From positions 1 through 11,099 of the forward strand of contig JAGFXV010000019.1 of assembly GCA_017861475.1 (NCBI GenBank): 11,099 nt of DNA, read 5' to 3'. Below, piece by piece: positions 1 through 6,026 of the stretch. The position numbers and the translations under genes were made by a program. The stretch comes from Bacillota bacterium (GTDB lineage Bacteria; Bacillota; Syntrophomonadia; Syntrophomonadales; Syntrophomonadaceae). The notes under the pieces are model-generated. The model was not told the DNA's origin. It did not search any database and saw nothing but the letters and a program-made list of their open reading frames with translations. Each line of letters starts with the position of its first letter. The first letter of the stretch is position 1.

Positions 1-592
1 ATTTTCGTACTTTTTCTAAACGAAAAGCCTGATATACTGCCCGCGTAGAAATCTGAAAATCCGGTTTCACCAATACCATATACAGTAAAGGACCTTCGGG
101 CAGCTGACTGAGAATTTCTCCCCGACCCCGCGCCAAAGCAGTTCCTCCCATCAGGCAAAAAGGTACATCAGAACCTATCTGCGTGCCCAGCGCAAGTAAT
201 ACAGGTAATTCCAGTTTCAGTCCATATAACTCGTTTATCCCGTAAATTACCGCTGCTGCGTCAGTACTCCCTCCAGCCAGGCCTGCACCTACAGGTATAT
301 TTTTCTCTATATAAATCTGTAGTCCTTCCCGCAGTCCAAATTTATCATACATCAACCGGGCTGCCTTGTAGGCCAGATTTTCTTCATTATCAGGGATCTG
401 GCTGCTGTCACTGCTCACTCTGATATCGATTCCGCCTTTTTCCAAGCGGATTCTATCGACCAGATCGATCTGATGCATGACCGTCACCAGTTCATGGTAA
501 CCGTCCGTTCTTTTGCCCAAAATATCCAAGGTCAGGTTCACTTTGGCGGGTGCCATCAGGGAACAAGCGGAGCTGGACGAAAATTGATTCAT
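1..592 (-). CDS. ispE: 4-diphosphocytidyl-2-C-methyl-D-erythritol kinase, 5' part (cut by window edge)
   Basis: IspE phosphorylates the 2-hydroxyl of CDP-methylerythritol with ATP, a cytoplasmic step of the non-mevalonate (MEP) isoprenoid pathway. Translation from the ATG at 592-590 stays open to the left edge, giving about 197 of the usual 280-300 residues. Visible GHMP-kinase features are the N-terminal APAKVNLTLDI segment (residues 14-24, catalytic-type Lys17), GYHEL (31-35), the glycine-rich ATP loop IPVGAGLAGGSTDAAA (99-114), and GSDVPFC (140-146) with the catalytic-type Asp142. The C-terminal part lies outside the window. The chosen start has only a weak GAGAG upstream; Met13 is an alternative with no ribosome site. 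The gene follows spoIIR on the same strand but is separated from it by a terminator and has its own promoter. Identity is secure. Confidence 0.96.
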   Translation of the reverse strand, partial: MNQFSSSSACSLMAPAKVNLTLDILGKRTDGYHELVTVMHQIDLVDRIRLEKGGIDIRVSSDSSQIPDNEENLAYKAARLMYDKFGLREGLQIYIEKNIPVGAGLAGGSTDAAAVIYGINELYGLKLELPVLLALGTQIGSDVPFCLMGGTALARGRGEILSQLPEGPLLYMVLVKPDFQISTRAVYQAFRLEKVRK

Positions 593-624
593 TGCAGCAC
601 ACCGTCTCTCAAATTATTTTCCCC

Positions 625-653
625 ATTATAGCGCTTTGCCGAATATTAGTTAA
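625..653 (-). promoter_or_regulatory. σA-type promoter of ispE
   Basis: On the minus strand, TTAACT (653-648) is followed after exactly 17 bases by a perfect TATAAT (630-625). The expected transcription start is near 618, about 25 bases before the ispE ATG. It lies downstream of the spoIIR terminator, so ispE can be expressed independently of sporulation, as expected for an essential gene. Assigned by consensus match only. Confidence 0.7.
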
Positions 654-705
654 TATAATCAATATAATTTTCAATGAACTGATTGGTTTATCTGCAAAAG
701 GGACT

Positions 706-738
706 GAAAGAAAAAAGGAACAGCGTTAACGCCATTCC
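706..738 (-). terminator. Rho-independent terminator of spoIIR
   Basis: Read on the minus strand, an imperfect hairpin has outer arms GGAA/TTCC, a two-base mismatch on each side, and an inner palindrome GCGTTAACGC. It is followed directly by TTTTTTCTTTC. It lies about 27 bases after the spoIIR stop codon and separates it from the ispE promoter. Confidence 0.75.
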
Positions 739-764
739 GATTATGCTGTTGCTCAGATTACTGG

Positions 765-1328
765 TTATTGATTGACTACATGTACGCCCTGCGGAAGCAG
801 TTCCAAACATTTGAAGGTTATTTGCGCCTCCGGCACGCTATTCAGGCTCATACCCCGGTTACCGGAGGAGACCAGACAAAGCGGCGGGAACAAAACACAC
901 CACCAATTTTTACCGGCTCCTTCCCCGATCACTACTCTGACTGCCTGATATTGGCCGGCGGGAAAAACCATGTTACCGTAAGATTTAACCGGAAATTCAA
1001 ATTCACCAATAAATACTTTTACCGGATAATCATAGCCGGCGGATTTTATTTTTTTCTCGGCGATTTTTTGGATCTGGCCCCTGTTTTTTCGTGCTAACAT
1101 CCGTGCCTCATCAACATCTTTGACATCTTTAAATTCAGCCTGCATGTAACGAACGATTTCATCCTTGACTTCGAGTTTTAAGGCCTGGTCAGCCGGATCA
1201 TCACTGTTGGCAATCACGTGCAGTCTAAGTACAGAATCTGATAATTTACTTTCCTGAGCAGAAGCAATATAAATCCCGGAGCTTATAAACAGTATCAGCA
1301 CCATCAGAGCAGCCAATTTTTTCAACAT
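765..1328 (-). CDS. spoIIR: Stage II sporulation protein R (SpoIIR), signal for pro-σE processing
   Basis: In Bacillus, SpoIIR is made in the forespore under σF, exported into the intermembrane space, and triggers the membrane protease SpoIIGA to process pro-σE in the mother cell. The 187-residue product starts with a basic stretch and hydrophobic signal or anchor (residues 1-24, MLKKLAALMVLILFISSGIY). It then carries the family hallmark LRLHVIANSDDPADQ (34-48), PAGQYQAVRVVIGEGAGKNWW (from about 123) and CVLFPPLCLV (144-153). It is somewhat shorter than the Bacillus protein at the C terminus. A longer frame opens at 1346, but the ATG at 1328 is preferred. It has a GAGGGGGG ribosome site about 8 bases upstream, and the σF-like promoter predicts a transcript start at about 1345, too late to use the first ATG. 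It is a single-gene unit, with its own promoter and terminator. Confidence 0.95.
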   Translation of the reverse strand: MLKKLAALMVLILFISSGIYIASAQESKLSDSVLRLHVIANSDDPADQALKLEVKDEIVRYMQAEFKDVKDVDEARMLARKNRGQIQKIAEKKIKSAGYDYPVKVFIGEFEFPVKSYGNMVFPAGQYQAVRVVIGEGAGKNWWCVLFPPLCLVSSGNRGMSLNSVPEAQITFKCLELLPQGVHVVNQ

Positions 1329-1351
1329 TACCCTGTCCCCCCTCATGGTTT

Positions 1352-1381
1352 GATTATTGCCAACTAATCTGCGATTTAAAC
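1352..1381 (-). promoter_or_regulatory. σF-type promoter of spoIIR
   Basis: On the minus strand, GTTTA (1381-1377) is followed after 15 bases by GGCAATAATC (1361-1352). The Bacillus σF consensus is about GYWTA-N15-GGNRANANTW; all five -35 positions and nine of ten -10 positions fit. The predicted start near 1345 leaves a leader of under 20 bases containing the GAGGGGGG ribosome site. spoIIR is a known σF-regulon member, so site and gene support each other. Confidence 0.72.
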
Positions 1382-1509
1382 CCGCTCTTTATTCCGATGA
1401 AATTCATAGCCAAAAGTTGATCACCCGTTCCAGATGATTACCTATAATTCGCGAACAAAATCCTCTATACTTTTAACAGGAAAGTAACTGGAAGGGAAGA
1501 TCGTCAGAC

Positions 1510-2277
1510 ATGCAGTATCTGAAAATAAGCGGAATTTCTCTGGCCTACAAGGCTAACCGGGCGGACAACGCCAAAGGAAGTATATTGTTTGTGCATGGCA
1601 GCGGCGGAGACAGTCACCTTTGGGAAGAACAATTAAACCATCTCCCGCCCGACTTTTGCGGAACAGCCATAGATTTGCCCGGTCACGGAGCTTCTGAGGG
1701 TCCTTTGCTGAAAACCATTGATGAAGGAGCCCGGCTCATAAGCGAATTGCCAGCTATATTGAACTTGCCCCGCCCCATCTGGCTGGCAGGACATTCAATG
1801 GGTTCAGCCATGGCACTCACTGCGGCACTGGATCATCCGCAGCAAGTTGACGGTCTGATTCTGGTGGGAGCGGGATCACGTTTACGGGTCTTGCCGCAAG
1901 TACTGGAAGCTTTGCAAGCAGGCAAAATGAATCCGGAGTTTCTGCGGATCGGATTTTCTCCTGTGACCCCGGCATCTGTTTGGGAAAAAGAAGTGGCCGC
2001 TTTGCAGAAGGCAGGAACGGTCACATTATTTAACGATTTTTCTGCCTGTGATCAATTTGACCGCAGTGCCGACCTTGAACAGATCAAAGTCCCGGCGCTA
2101 ATTATCGTTGGAGAAGACGACCAACTGACCAAGCTAAAATATTCGCAGTTTTTGCATAACCATCTTTCATCATCAAAATTGGTTGTTATCCCTGAAGCGG
2201 GACATTATGTAATGCTGGAAAAACCGGATGAAGTAAACCGGGCGATCGCTGACTTTGTTGTGTCCAGTAACCGATAA
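1510..2277 (+). CDS. α/β-hydrolase fold protein
   Basis: A 255-residue single-domain cytoplasmic hydrolase of the α/β fold, probably an esterase, thioesterase, lactonase or C-C hydrolase. Family features in order are the oxyanion-loop HGSGG (29-33), DLPGHG (55-60), the nucleophile elbow GHSMG (94-98, Ser96), the acid residue in VGEDD (200-204, probably Asp204), and the histidine in EAGHYVMLEKP (229-239, His232). The full catalytic triad is present and the length is normal, with a helical cap between about residues 125 and 190. There is no signal peptide. GGAAGGGAAG lies about 10 bases before the ATG. The gene stands alone on the plus strand, divergent from spoIIR, and ends before a shared hairpin. 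The substrate cannot be told from sequence. Low-confidence promoter elements nearby are TTGATC at 1417, TATAAT at 1443 and TATACT at 1466, but none pair with good spacing. Confidence 0.9.
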   Translation: MQYLKISGISLAYKANRADNAKGSILFVHGSGGDSHLWEEQLNHLPPDFCGTAIDLPGHGASEGPLLKTIDEGARLISELPAILNLPRPIWLAGHSMGSAMALTAALDHPQQVDGLILVGAGSRLRVLPQVLEALQAGKMNPEFLRIGFSPVTPASVWEKEVAALQKAGTVTLFNDFSACDQFDRSADLEQIKVPALIIVGEDDQLTKLKYSQFLHNHLSSSKLVVIPEAGHYVMLEKPDEVNRAIADFVVSSNR

Positions 2278-2398
2278 ACTCAGGTGTTGGTTCAATGCTA
2301 AAGCGAGCTGCCATGCTAAAATCAGGGCATTATAGTCTGATACCCGCACATTTTACAGTTTCTAAGGGAGGATAGGATTGGTAATGCTATCTTGAAAA
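2278..2398. other. Intergenic stretch with an orphan ribosome-site-like sequence
   Basis: No gene is supported here. The stretch holds AAGGGAGG at 2364-2371 followed by TTG/ATG codons that run into TGA within six codons, so any product would be trivially short. It also has two copies of ATGCTAAA (2295-2302 and 2313-2320) and a weak ATCAG/CTGAT inverted repeat near 2320-2342. It may be a decayed gene start or chance. Confidence 0.3.
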
Positions 2399-2439
2399 TG
2401 AAAAAGGTGCTTTGACCGCATTGACAAAACACCTTTTCA
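2399..2439. terminator. Bidirectional hairpin terminator between convergent genes
   Basis: Arms TGAAAAAGGTGCTTTG (2399-2414) and CAAAACACCTTTTCA (2425-2439) pair with one mismatch and one bulged base around a 10-base loop. Reading right, the descending arm ends in TTTT; reading left it gives TTTTTCATTTTC. It can therefore serve the hydrolase on the plus strand and the ribbon-helix-helix gene on the minus strand. Confidence 0.65.
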
Positions 2440-2473
2440 TATATTCCCTTTGAAAACCAAGAATAACCCCTCT

Positions 2474-2641
2474 TTATTGCTTTTTATCTCTATCTCCATC
2501 CTGCTTGGCCAGGTATTCTCTAATTATCATTCTTACCAGTGCACTGCGTGATATTTGGTTTTGCTTGGCCAGTTCTTTTATTTCGTTTACTTGCCTCCGG
2601 GTTAAATAAAAAGTTGCATGTTCGAATTGATCAGTTGCCAT
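2474..2641 (-). CDS. Small ribbon-helix-helix (CopG/Arc-type) DNA-binding protein
   Basis: A 55-residue protein beginning MATDQFEHATFYLTRRQVNE. The pattern is a short β-strand (HATFYLT, about 8-14), helix 1 (RRQVNEIKELAKQNQ), a turn with ISRSALVRMIIREYL (helix 2) and a charged tail. This fits the CopG/Arc/MetJ fold, which binds DNA as a dimer through the paired strands. Such proteins are transcription regulators or antitoxins. No toxin-like partner gene adjoins it, so a lone regulator is more likely. The frame is open upstream to 2725, but the ATG at 2641 is preferred: GGGGGAGGGGGT ends about 5 bases before it, and homology-like sequence begins only there. Targets are unknown. Confidence 0.8.
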   Translation of the reverse strand: MATDQFEHATFYLTRRQVNEIKELAKQNQISRSALVRMIIREYLAKQDGDRDKKQ

Positions 2642-2702
2642 TTTTACCCCCTCCCCCGCCGGATAACTAGTCGCCGGGCGAAAAAACTTGTGCTTTGTGC
2701 TT

Positions 2703-2708
2703 ATTATA
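2703..2708 (-). promoter_or_regulatory. Candidate -10 element for the ribbon-helix-helix gene
   Basis: A perfect TATAAT on the minus strand lies about 62 bases upstream of the chosen ATG. No good -35 box is found at 16-18 bases (best GTAACC at 18 bases). The leader between it and the gene contains two copies of CGCCGG (plus-strand 2657-2662 and 2672-2677), a possible operator for self-regulation. Confidence 0.35.
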
Positions 2709-2805
2709 TGTTGGAAAAAAACCATCGGTTACTCTTAAGCATATAAATTCATCGAAGAAATCTCGCATCGGCATTGGACTGATCACTTCCACAAAACCCT
2801 TTCGG

Positions 2806-2843
2806 AAAACAAAAAGGTATCAGAATACTCGCTTCTGATACCT
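2806..2843 (-). terminator. Rho-independent terminator of the acyl-CoA synthetase gene
   Basis: A perfect 11-base inverted repeat, AGGTATCAGAA (2815-2825) and TTCTGATACCT (2833-2843), has a 7-base loop. On the minus strand it is followed by TTTTTGTTTTCC. It lies 27 bases beyond the stop codon at 2871 and is the strongest terminator in the window. Confidence 0.9.
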
Positions 2844-2870
2844 CTTACGACCTAGTTTATTTTGCTTGAA

Positions 2871-4775
2871 TTATTCTACATACATGGAATCAATTAAATC
2901 TTTGTATTTTTCTTTAACGACTTTGCGTTTTACCTTCATGGTCGGGGTAATCTCCCCGGTTTCCTGGGAGAACTCATGCTCCAGCAAGGTAAACTTTTTG
3001 ATTCTTTCGACCTGGCCCAAGCTCTTCTGTCGCTCATTAATAATATTTTCGTAGAATGCAATGACTTTGGGATTTTTAATCAACTCTGCCCGACTGACAA
3101 AATCGATCCCTTCTTTGGCTGCCCAAGGTTCAAGATTTGCATAACTCGGGACAATGAGTGCGGAAACATATTTTTTCCCGTCACCAACCACTGCGATGTA
3201 TTCAATGAAATGATCCTCAGCCATAATATTCTCAATCAATTGTGGCGCTATATTCTTGCCGCCGGATGTTATGATGAGATCCTTTAACCGATCGGTAATA
3301 TACAAATAACCATCCTCATCGAACCGTCCAATATCACCCGTTTTAAACCACCCATCTTCTGTAAATGCCTCCCTGGTCGCGTCAGGTTTTTTATAATATT
3401 CCCTGATAACATTGGGCCCTTTGGCTTGAATTTCACCAGTTTCGGGATCAATTCGGATATCCACCAGCGGTGCGGCAGGCCCGACAGAGCCAAATTTGAA
3501 GCAATGTGTCCCATTCATGGCCAAAACCGGTGATGTCTCGGTAAGTCCATAGCCTCCAGTAATCAATACACCGCAATAAAAGAAAAATTTCTCGATTTCC
3601 GGATTAAGGGGCGCACCGCCATAATTAAAATGATGAAAACCGGTTCCGAACAAAGCCCGCACTTTATGCAATACCATTTTATCCGCAATTTTTCTTTTCA
3701 AAGTAAGACCAACTCCGGGCTGAATGCCTGCCAGGACCAGATCCCCATATTTTTTGGCGACTGCTACCGACCAGTGGAAGAGCTTCTGTTTCATCGGCGG
3801 AGCATCATTGATGCCGGTGTAAAGGGTGGAATATATTTTCTCAAAGAGCCGGGGGGCAGCGTTCATAATGGTAGGGTTCGCTTCCGCCAGGTATTGCAGC
3901 ACTTCATTATGATCCTCGCAATAATAAAGCTGCATGCCCATTGATAGAATCCCGAACGACCACGATCCTTCCAATACATGAGTCAATGGCAGCATGCACA
4001 TGGAGGAATCGCCTTCAACAAAACATCCCAGTTCGGTGTACCGACCCACCCCCCAGGCGTTGTGCATCATGGTTTTATGAGTATGTACCGCACCTTTCGG
4101 TTCACCGGTTGTTCCGGAAGTATAAATAATCTCTGACATATCATCATAACAGGCTCTGGTCATGATATCTTCAATATCTTTTTTCCGTGAAGTTTTACGG
4201 CCCTCTTCCAGGAAATCATCCCACATAACAACTCGCTGGTCATCGTGAACCTTAGTGCCGCGATGGAATACAACGATCTTTTCCAAAGACGGGCATTTAT
4301 CCAGCAGCGGGTAGGCTTTGTCGTAATGAATCTGCCGGCCGACAAAAAGAACCTTGACCTCAGCATCGTTTATTATGTAAGCAGCTTCTTCTTCCGTATT
4401 GGTGGCATAGATCGGTACCGTCACACATCTCATCAGCAGTGCACCCAGATCCGAAAGATGCCATTCTGCACGGTTGGCTGAAAAAATTCCGATCTTGTCT
4501 TCTTCTTTGATCCCGACGTTCAACAATGCCGAAGCTACTGCAAACATAATCTCCGTCATCTGGTTCCAGGAAAAAGTCTCCCAGGCTCCGTACGGTTTAT
4601 GATGCAGCGCCGGCAGGTCTCCGTACTTTTTTGTATAGTTGACGACCATGATGGGAGTTGTCTGCCATTCATCCAGGTATCCCTGAAACTCTTTTTCCAA
4701 TGCAGCCCGCTCATTTTGGTATTTTTCCGTGTAATTAACCCGTGGCGGTATCGCTTTCAATGTATCGTAAGCCAT
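2871..4775 (-). CDS. Long-chain acyl-CoA synthetase (AMP-forming)
   Basis: This 634-residue ANL-superfamily enzyme is expected to activate a fatty acid with ATP to an acyl-adenylate and then transfer it to CoA. Core motifs are all present: the P-loop YTSGTTGEPKG (218-228), GYGLTETSP (408-416), the ATP-binding Asp in KTGD (478-481), TDRLKDLIITSGGKNIAP (494-511) at the hinge, and PTMKVKR (611-617) with the adenylation-type Lys614. Length and the YGGAPLNPEIEKFF segment (385-398) match the bacterial FadD15-like long-chain group rather than the roughly 500-residue acetyl-CoA synthetase-like or peptide-synthetase domains. The start is well fixed by AAGGAGGT, 6 bases before the ATG. It forms a single-gene unit with an extended -10 promoter and strong terminator. 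It could feed β-oxidation or phospholipid recycling; chain length is not readable from sequence. Confidence 0.93.
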   Translation of the reverse strand: MAYDTLKAIPPRVNYTEKYQNERAALEKEFQGYLDEWQTTPIMVVNYTKKYGDLPALHHKPYGAWETFSWNQMTEIMFAVASALLNVGIKEEDKIGIFSANRAEWHLSDLGALLMRCVTVPIYATNTEEEAAYIINDAEVKVLFVGRQIHYDKAYPLLDKCPSLEKIVVFHRGTKVHDDQRVVMWDDFLEEGRKTSRKKDIEDIMTRACYDDMSEIIYTSGTTGEPKGAVHTHKTMMHNAWGVGRYTELGCFVEGDSSMCMLPLTHVLEGSWSFGILSMGMQLYYCEDHNEVLQYLAEANPTIMNAAPRLFEKIYSTLYTGINDAPPMKQKLFHWSVAVAKKYGDLVLAGIQPGVGLTLKRKIADKMVLHKVRALFGTGFHHFNYGGAPLNPEIEKFFFYCGVLITGGYGLTETSPVLAMNGTHCFKFGSVGPAAPLVDIRIDPETGEIQAKGPNVIREYYKKPDATREAFTEDGWFKTGDIGRFDEDGYLYITDRLKDLIITSGGKNIAPQLIENIMAEDHFIEYIAVVGDGKKYVSALIVPSYANLEPWAAKEGIDFVSRAELIKNPKVIAFYENIINERQKSLGQVERIKKFTLLEHEFSQETGEITPTMKVKRKVVKEKYKDLIDSMYVE

Positions 4776-4811
4776 CTCTTACCTCCTTAAATCTTTAGTA
4801 ATATTAAGAAT

Positions 4812-4820
4812 ATTATAGCA
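4812..4820 (-). promoter_or_regulatory. Extended -10 promoter of the acyl-CoA synthetase gene
   Basis: TGCTATAAT on the minus strand (4820-4812) is a perfect extended -10 element, about 37 bases before the ATG. The -35 region is weak. The leader then runs through AAGGAGGT. Confidence 0.6.
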
Positions 4821-4846
4821 CATTGGATATTTAAGGTTCGAAGTAA

Positions 4847-4878
4847 ATTACAAATCGTGATTACAAATGCCAGCATTT
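4847..4878. repeat. Short direct repeats and palindrome in the divergent intergenic region
   Basis: ATTACAAAT occurs at 4847-4855 and again at 4860-4868, 13 bases apart. The second copy runs into a perfect inverted repeat AAATGC-CA-GCATTT (4865-4878). The related ATTGCAAAT is at 4933-4941. The cluster sits upstream of the acyl-CoA synthetase promoter, between two divergent units, where a regulator could bind. The region is AT-rich, so chance is a real possibility. Confidence 0.3.
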
Positions 4879-4933
4879 AATTTTATAACCAATGTTCATG
4901 ACAAAACGACTTTTGGTATATTCATTTAGCTGA

Positions 4934-4968
4934 TTGCAAATCACAATAATAGGTGTTATGCTGACACC
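4934..4968 (+). promoter_or_regulatory. Candidate promoter with overlapping operator for the efflux operon
   Basis: TTGCAA (4934-4939) is followed after 17 bases by TATGCT (4957-4962); each matches σA consensus at four of six positions. An inverted repeat GGTGT-N7-ACACC (4952-4956 and 4964-4968) spans the -10 box, a classic position for repressor binding. The TetR protein encoded at the end of the operon is the obvious candidate ligand-controlled repressor. A second possible -10, TATACT, occurs near 4995 without a good -35. Confidence 0.45.
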
Positions 4969-5033
4969 AGGTAAACTAATTTTATGTCATAAGTATACTT
5001 CCAGATCATTTTAATTAATTAGGAGGTAACAGA

Positions 5034-6023
5034 ATGCAGCCCAAACGAAAAGTAATTATGATCCTATTGATTTTATTGGTCGCCACTGGCGGCTTTTATG
5101 CCTATCGTTCCCTACTAAACGACGATGGTCAGCTCATCCAGGCTACCGGTACGATCGAAGCGACTTCCGCTGATGTCAATGCCAAAGCAGCCGGCACCAT
5201 AAATAAACTGGCTTTTGATGAAGGAGACATGGTTAAAAAAGGCCAGTCGTTGGGGGAATTGTCCCGCAATGACCTGCTTGCCCAGCGGGAACGTGATGCC
5301 GTAAGCGTCCTGGCAGCGGAAGCCAAACTGCGTGATTTGGTTTCCGGTGCGCGGGCGCAGGAAATCGAGCAGGCTATGGCCAGTCTTTCTATTGCTTCCA
5401 ATAATAAAGCGAAAGCAGATCAGGATCTGGCAAGGGCGGAAAGCCTTTTTGCTGCTGGCGCCATTGCCCAAACTGAAGTTGAAACGGCACGTTTAAATGC
5501 CGGGCAGAAAGCGGCGCAGCTGGAACAAGCCCAGGCTGCCCTTAATCTTTTGCAAGCCGGAAACCGCCCCGAACAAGTATCTGCAGCCAGTGCCGAAGTT
5601 GCAAGATCCAAAGCGGTTTTGTCCGCCTCCGCTGCGCTCCTGGAAGATTTGAAACTATATGCCCCGCAAGATGGGATAATCACCAGTAAGAACTATGAAG
5701 AAGGTGAATTTGTTTCATTGGGTGCTGCCTTGTTCACCGTAGCCAACCTGAATGATCTCTGGGTGGATGTCTATATCCCTACCGATGATCTTCCCCGGAT
5801 CAAGCTGGGCCAGCAGGTAGAAGTTACCGTTAGCGGTGATAAAACTGTGTACCCGGGCAAGGTGACCCATATTGCCAGCCAGGGTGAATTTACGCCCAAA
5901 TCGATTCAAACCAAACAAGAGCGAACCAATGTCGTTTTTGCTGTTAAAATAAGCCTGGAAAACAAGCGGGGCACATTAAAACCGGGCATGCCGGCTGATG
6001 TAGTGTTCCACAGCGGAGAATAA
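5034..6023 (+). CDS. HlyD-family membrane-fusion (adaptor) protein of an ABC exporter
   Basis: This 329-residue adaptor should link an inner-membrane ABC exporter to an outer channel. Order: a short basic N terminus and one membrane segment (6-24), then an extracytoplasmic lipoyl half-motif (GTIEATSADVNAKAAGTINK, 39-58, through GDMVKKGQSLGEL, 64-76). A long coiled-coil hairpin follows (about 82-205), then the second lipoyl half (LYAPQDGIITSKNYEEGEFV, 208-227), and a β-barrel with VDVYIPTDDLPRIKLGQQVEV and EFTPKSIQTKQERTNVVFAV. The last segment is typical of the YbhG group. The hairpin tip reads R134-x3-L138-x6-A145, close to the RxxxLxxxxxxS TolC-docking motif. The start is fixed by TTAGGAGGT 7 bases before the ATG. 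It is first gene of a five-gene operon. Substrate unknown. Confidence 0.92.
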   Translation: MQPKRKVIMILLILLVATGGFYAYRSLLNDDGQLIQATGTIEATSADVNAKAAGTINKLAFDEGDMVKKGQSLGELSRNDLLAQRERDAVSVLAAEAKLRDLVSGARAQEIEQAMASLSIASNNKAKADQDLARAESLFAAGAIAQTEVETARLNAGQKAAQLEQAQAALNLLQAGNRPEQVSAASAEVARSKAVLSASAALLEDLKLYAPQDGIITSKNYEEGEFVSLGAALFTVANLNDLWVDVYIPTDDLPRIKLGQQVEVTVSGDKTVYPGKVTHIASQGEFTPKSIQTKQERTNVVFAVKISLENKRGTLKPGMPADVVFHSGE

Positions 6024-6026
6024 AAT

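Noticed and set aside
768..1097. Plus-strand open frame of 109 codons opposite spoIIR
   Set aside because: It is antisense to a clear SpoIIR homologue, has no ribosome site and no recognisable protein features.
1417..1448. TTGATC and TATAAT as a promoter for the α/β-hydrolase
   Set aside because: The two boxes are 20 bases apart, too far for a normal σA promoter, and the alternative TATACT at 1466 lacks a -35 box.
2474..2641. Toxin-antitoxin module built on the ribbon-helix-helix gene
   Set aside because: No toxin-like gene overlaps or adjoins it; the neighbours are a hydrolase and an acyl-CoA synthetase, each in its own unit.
5115..5683. Minus-strand frames opposite the adaptor gene
   Set aside because: They are explained by the alanine-rich coiled-coil coding of the adaptor, which leaves few stops on the other strand.
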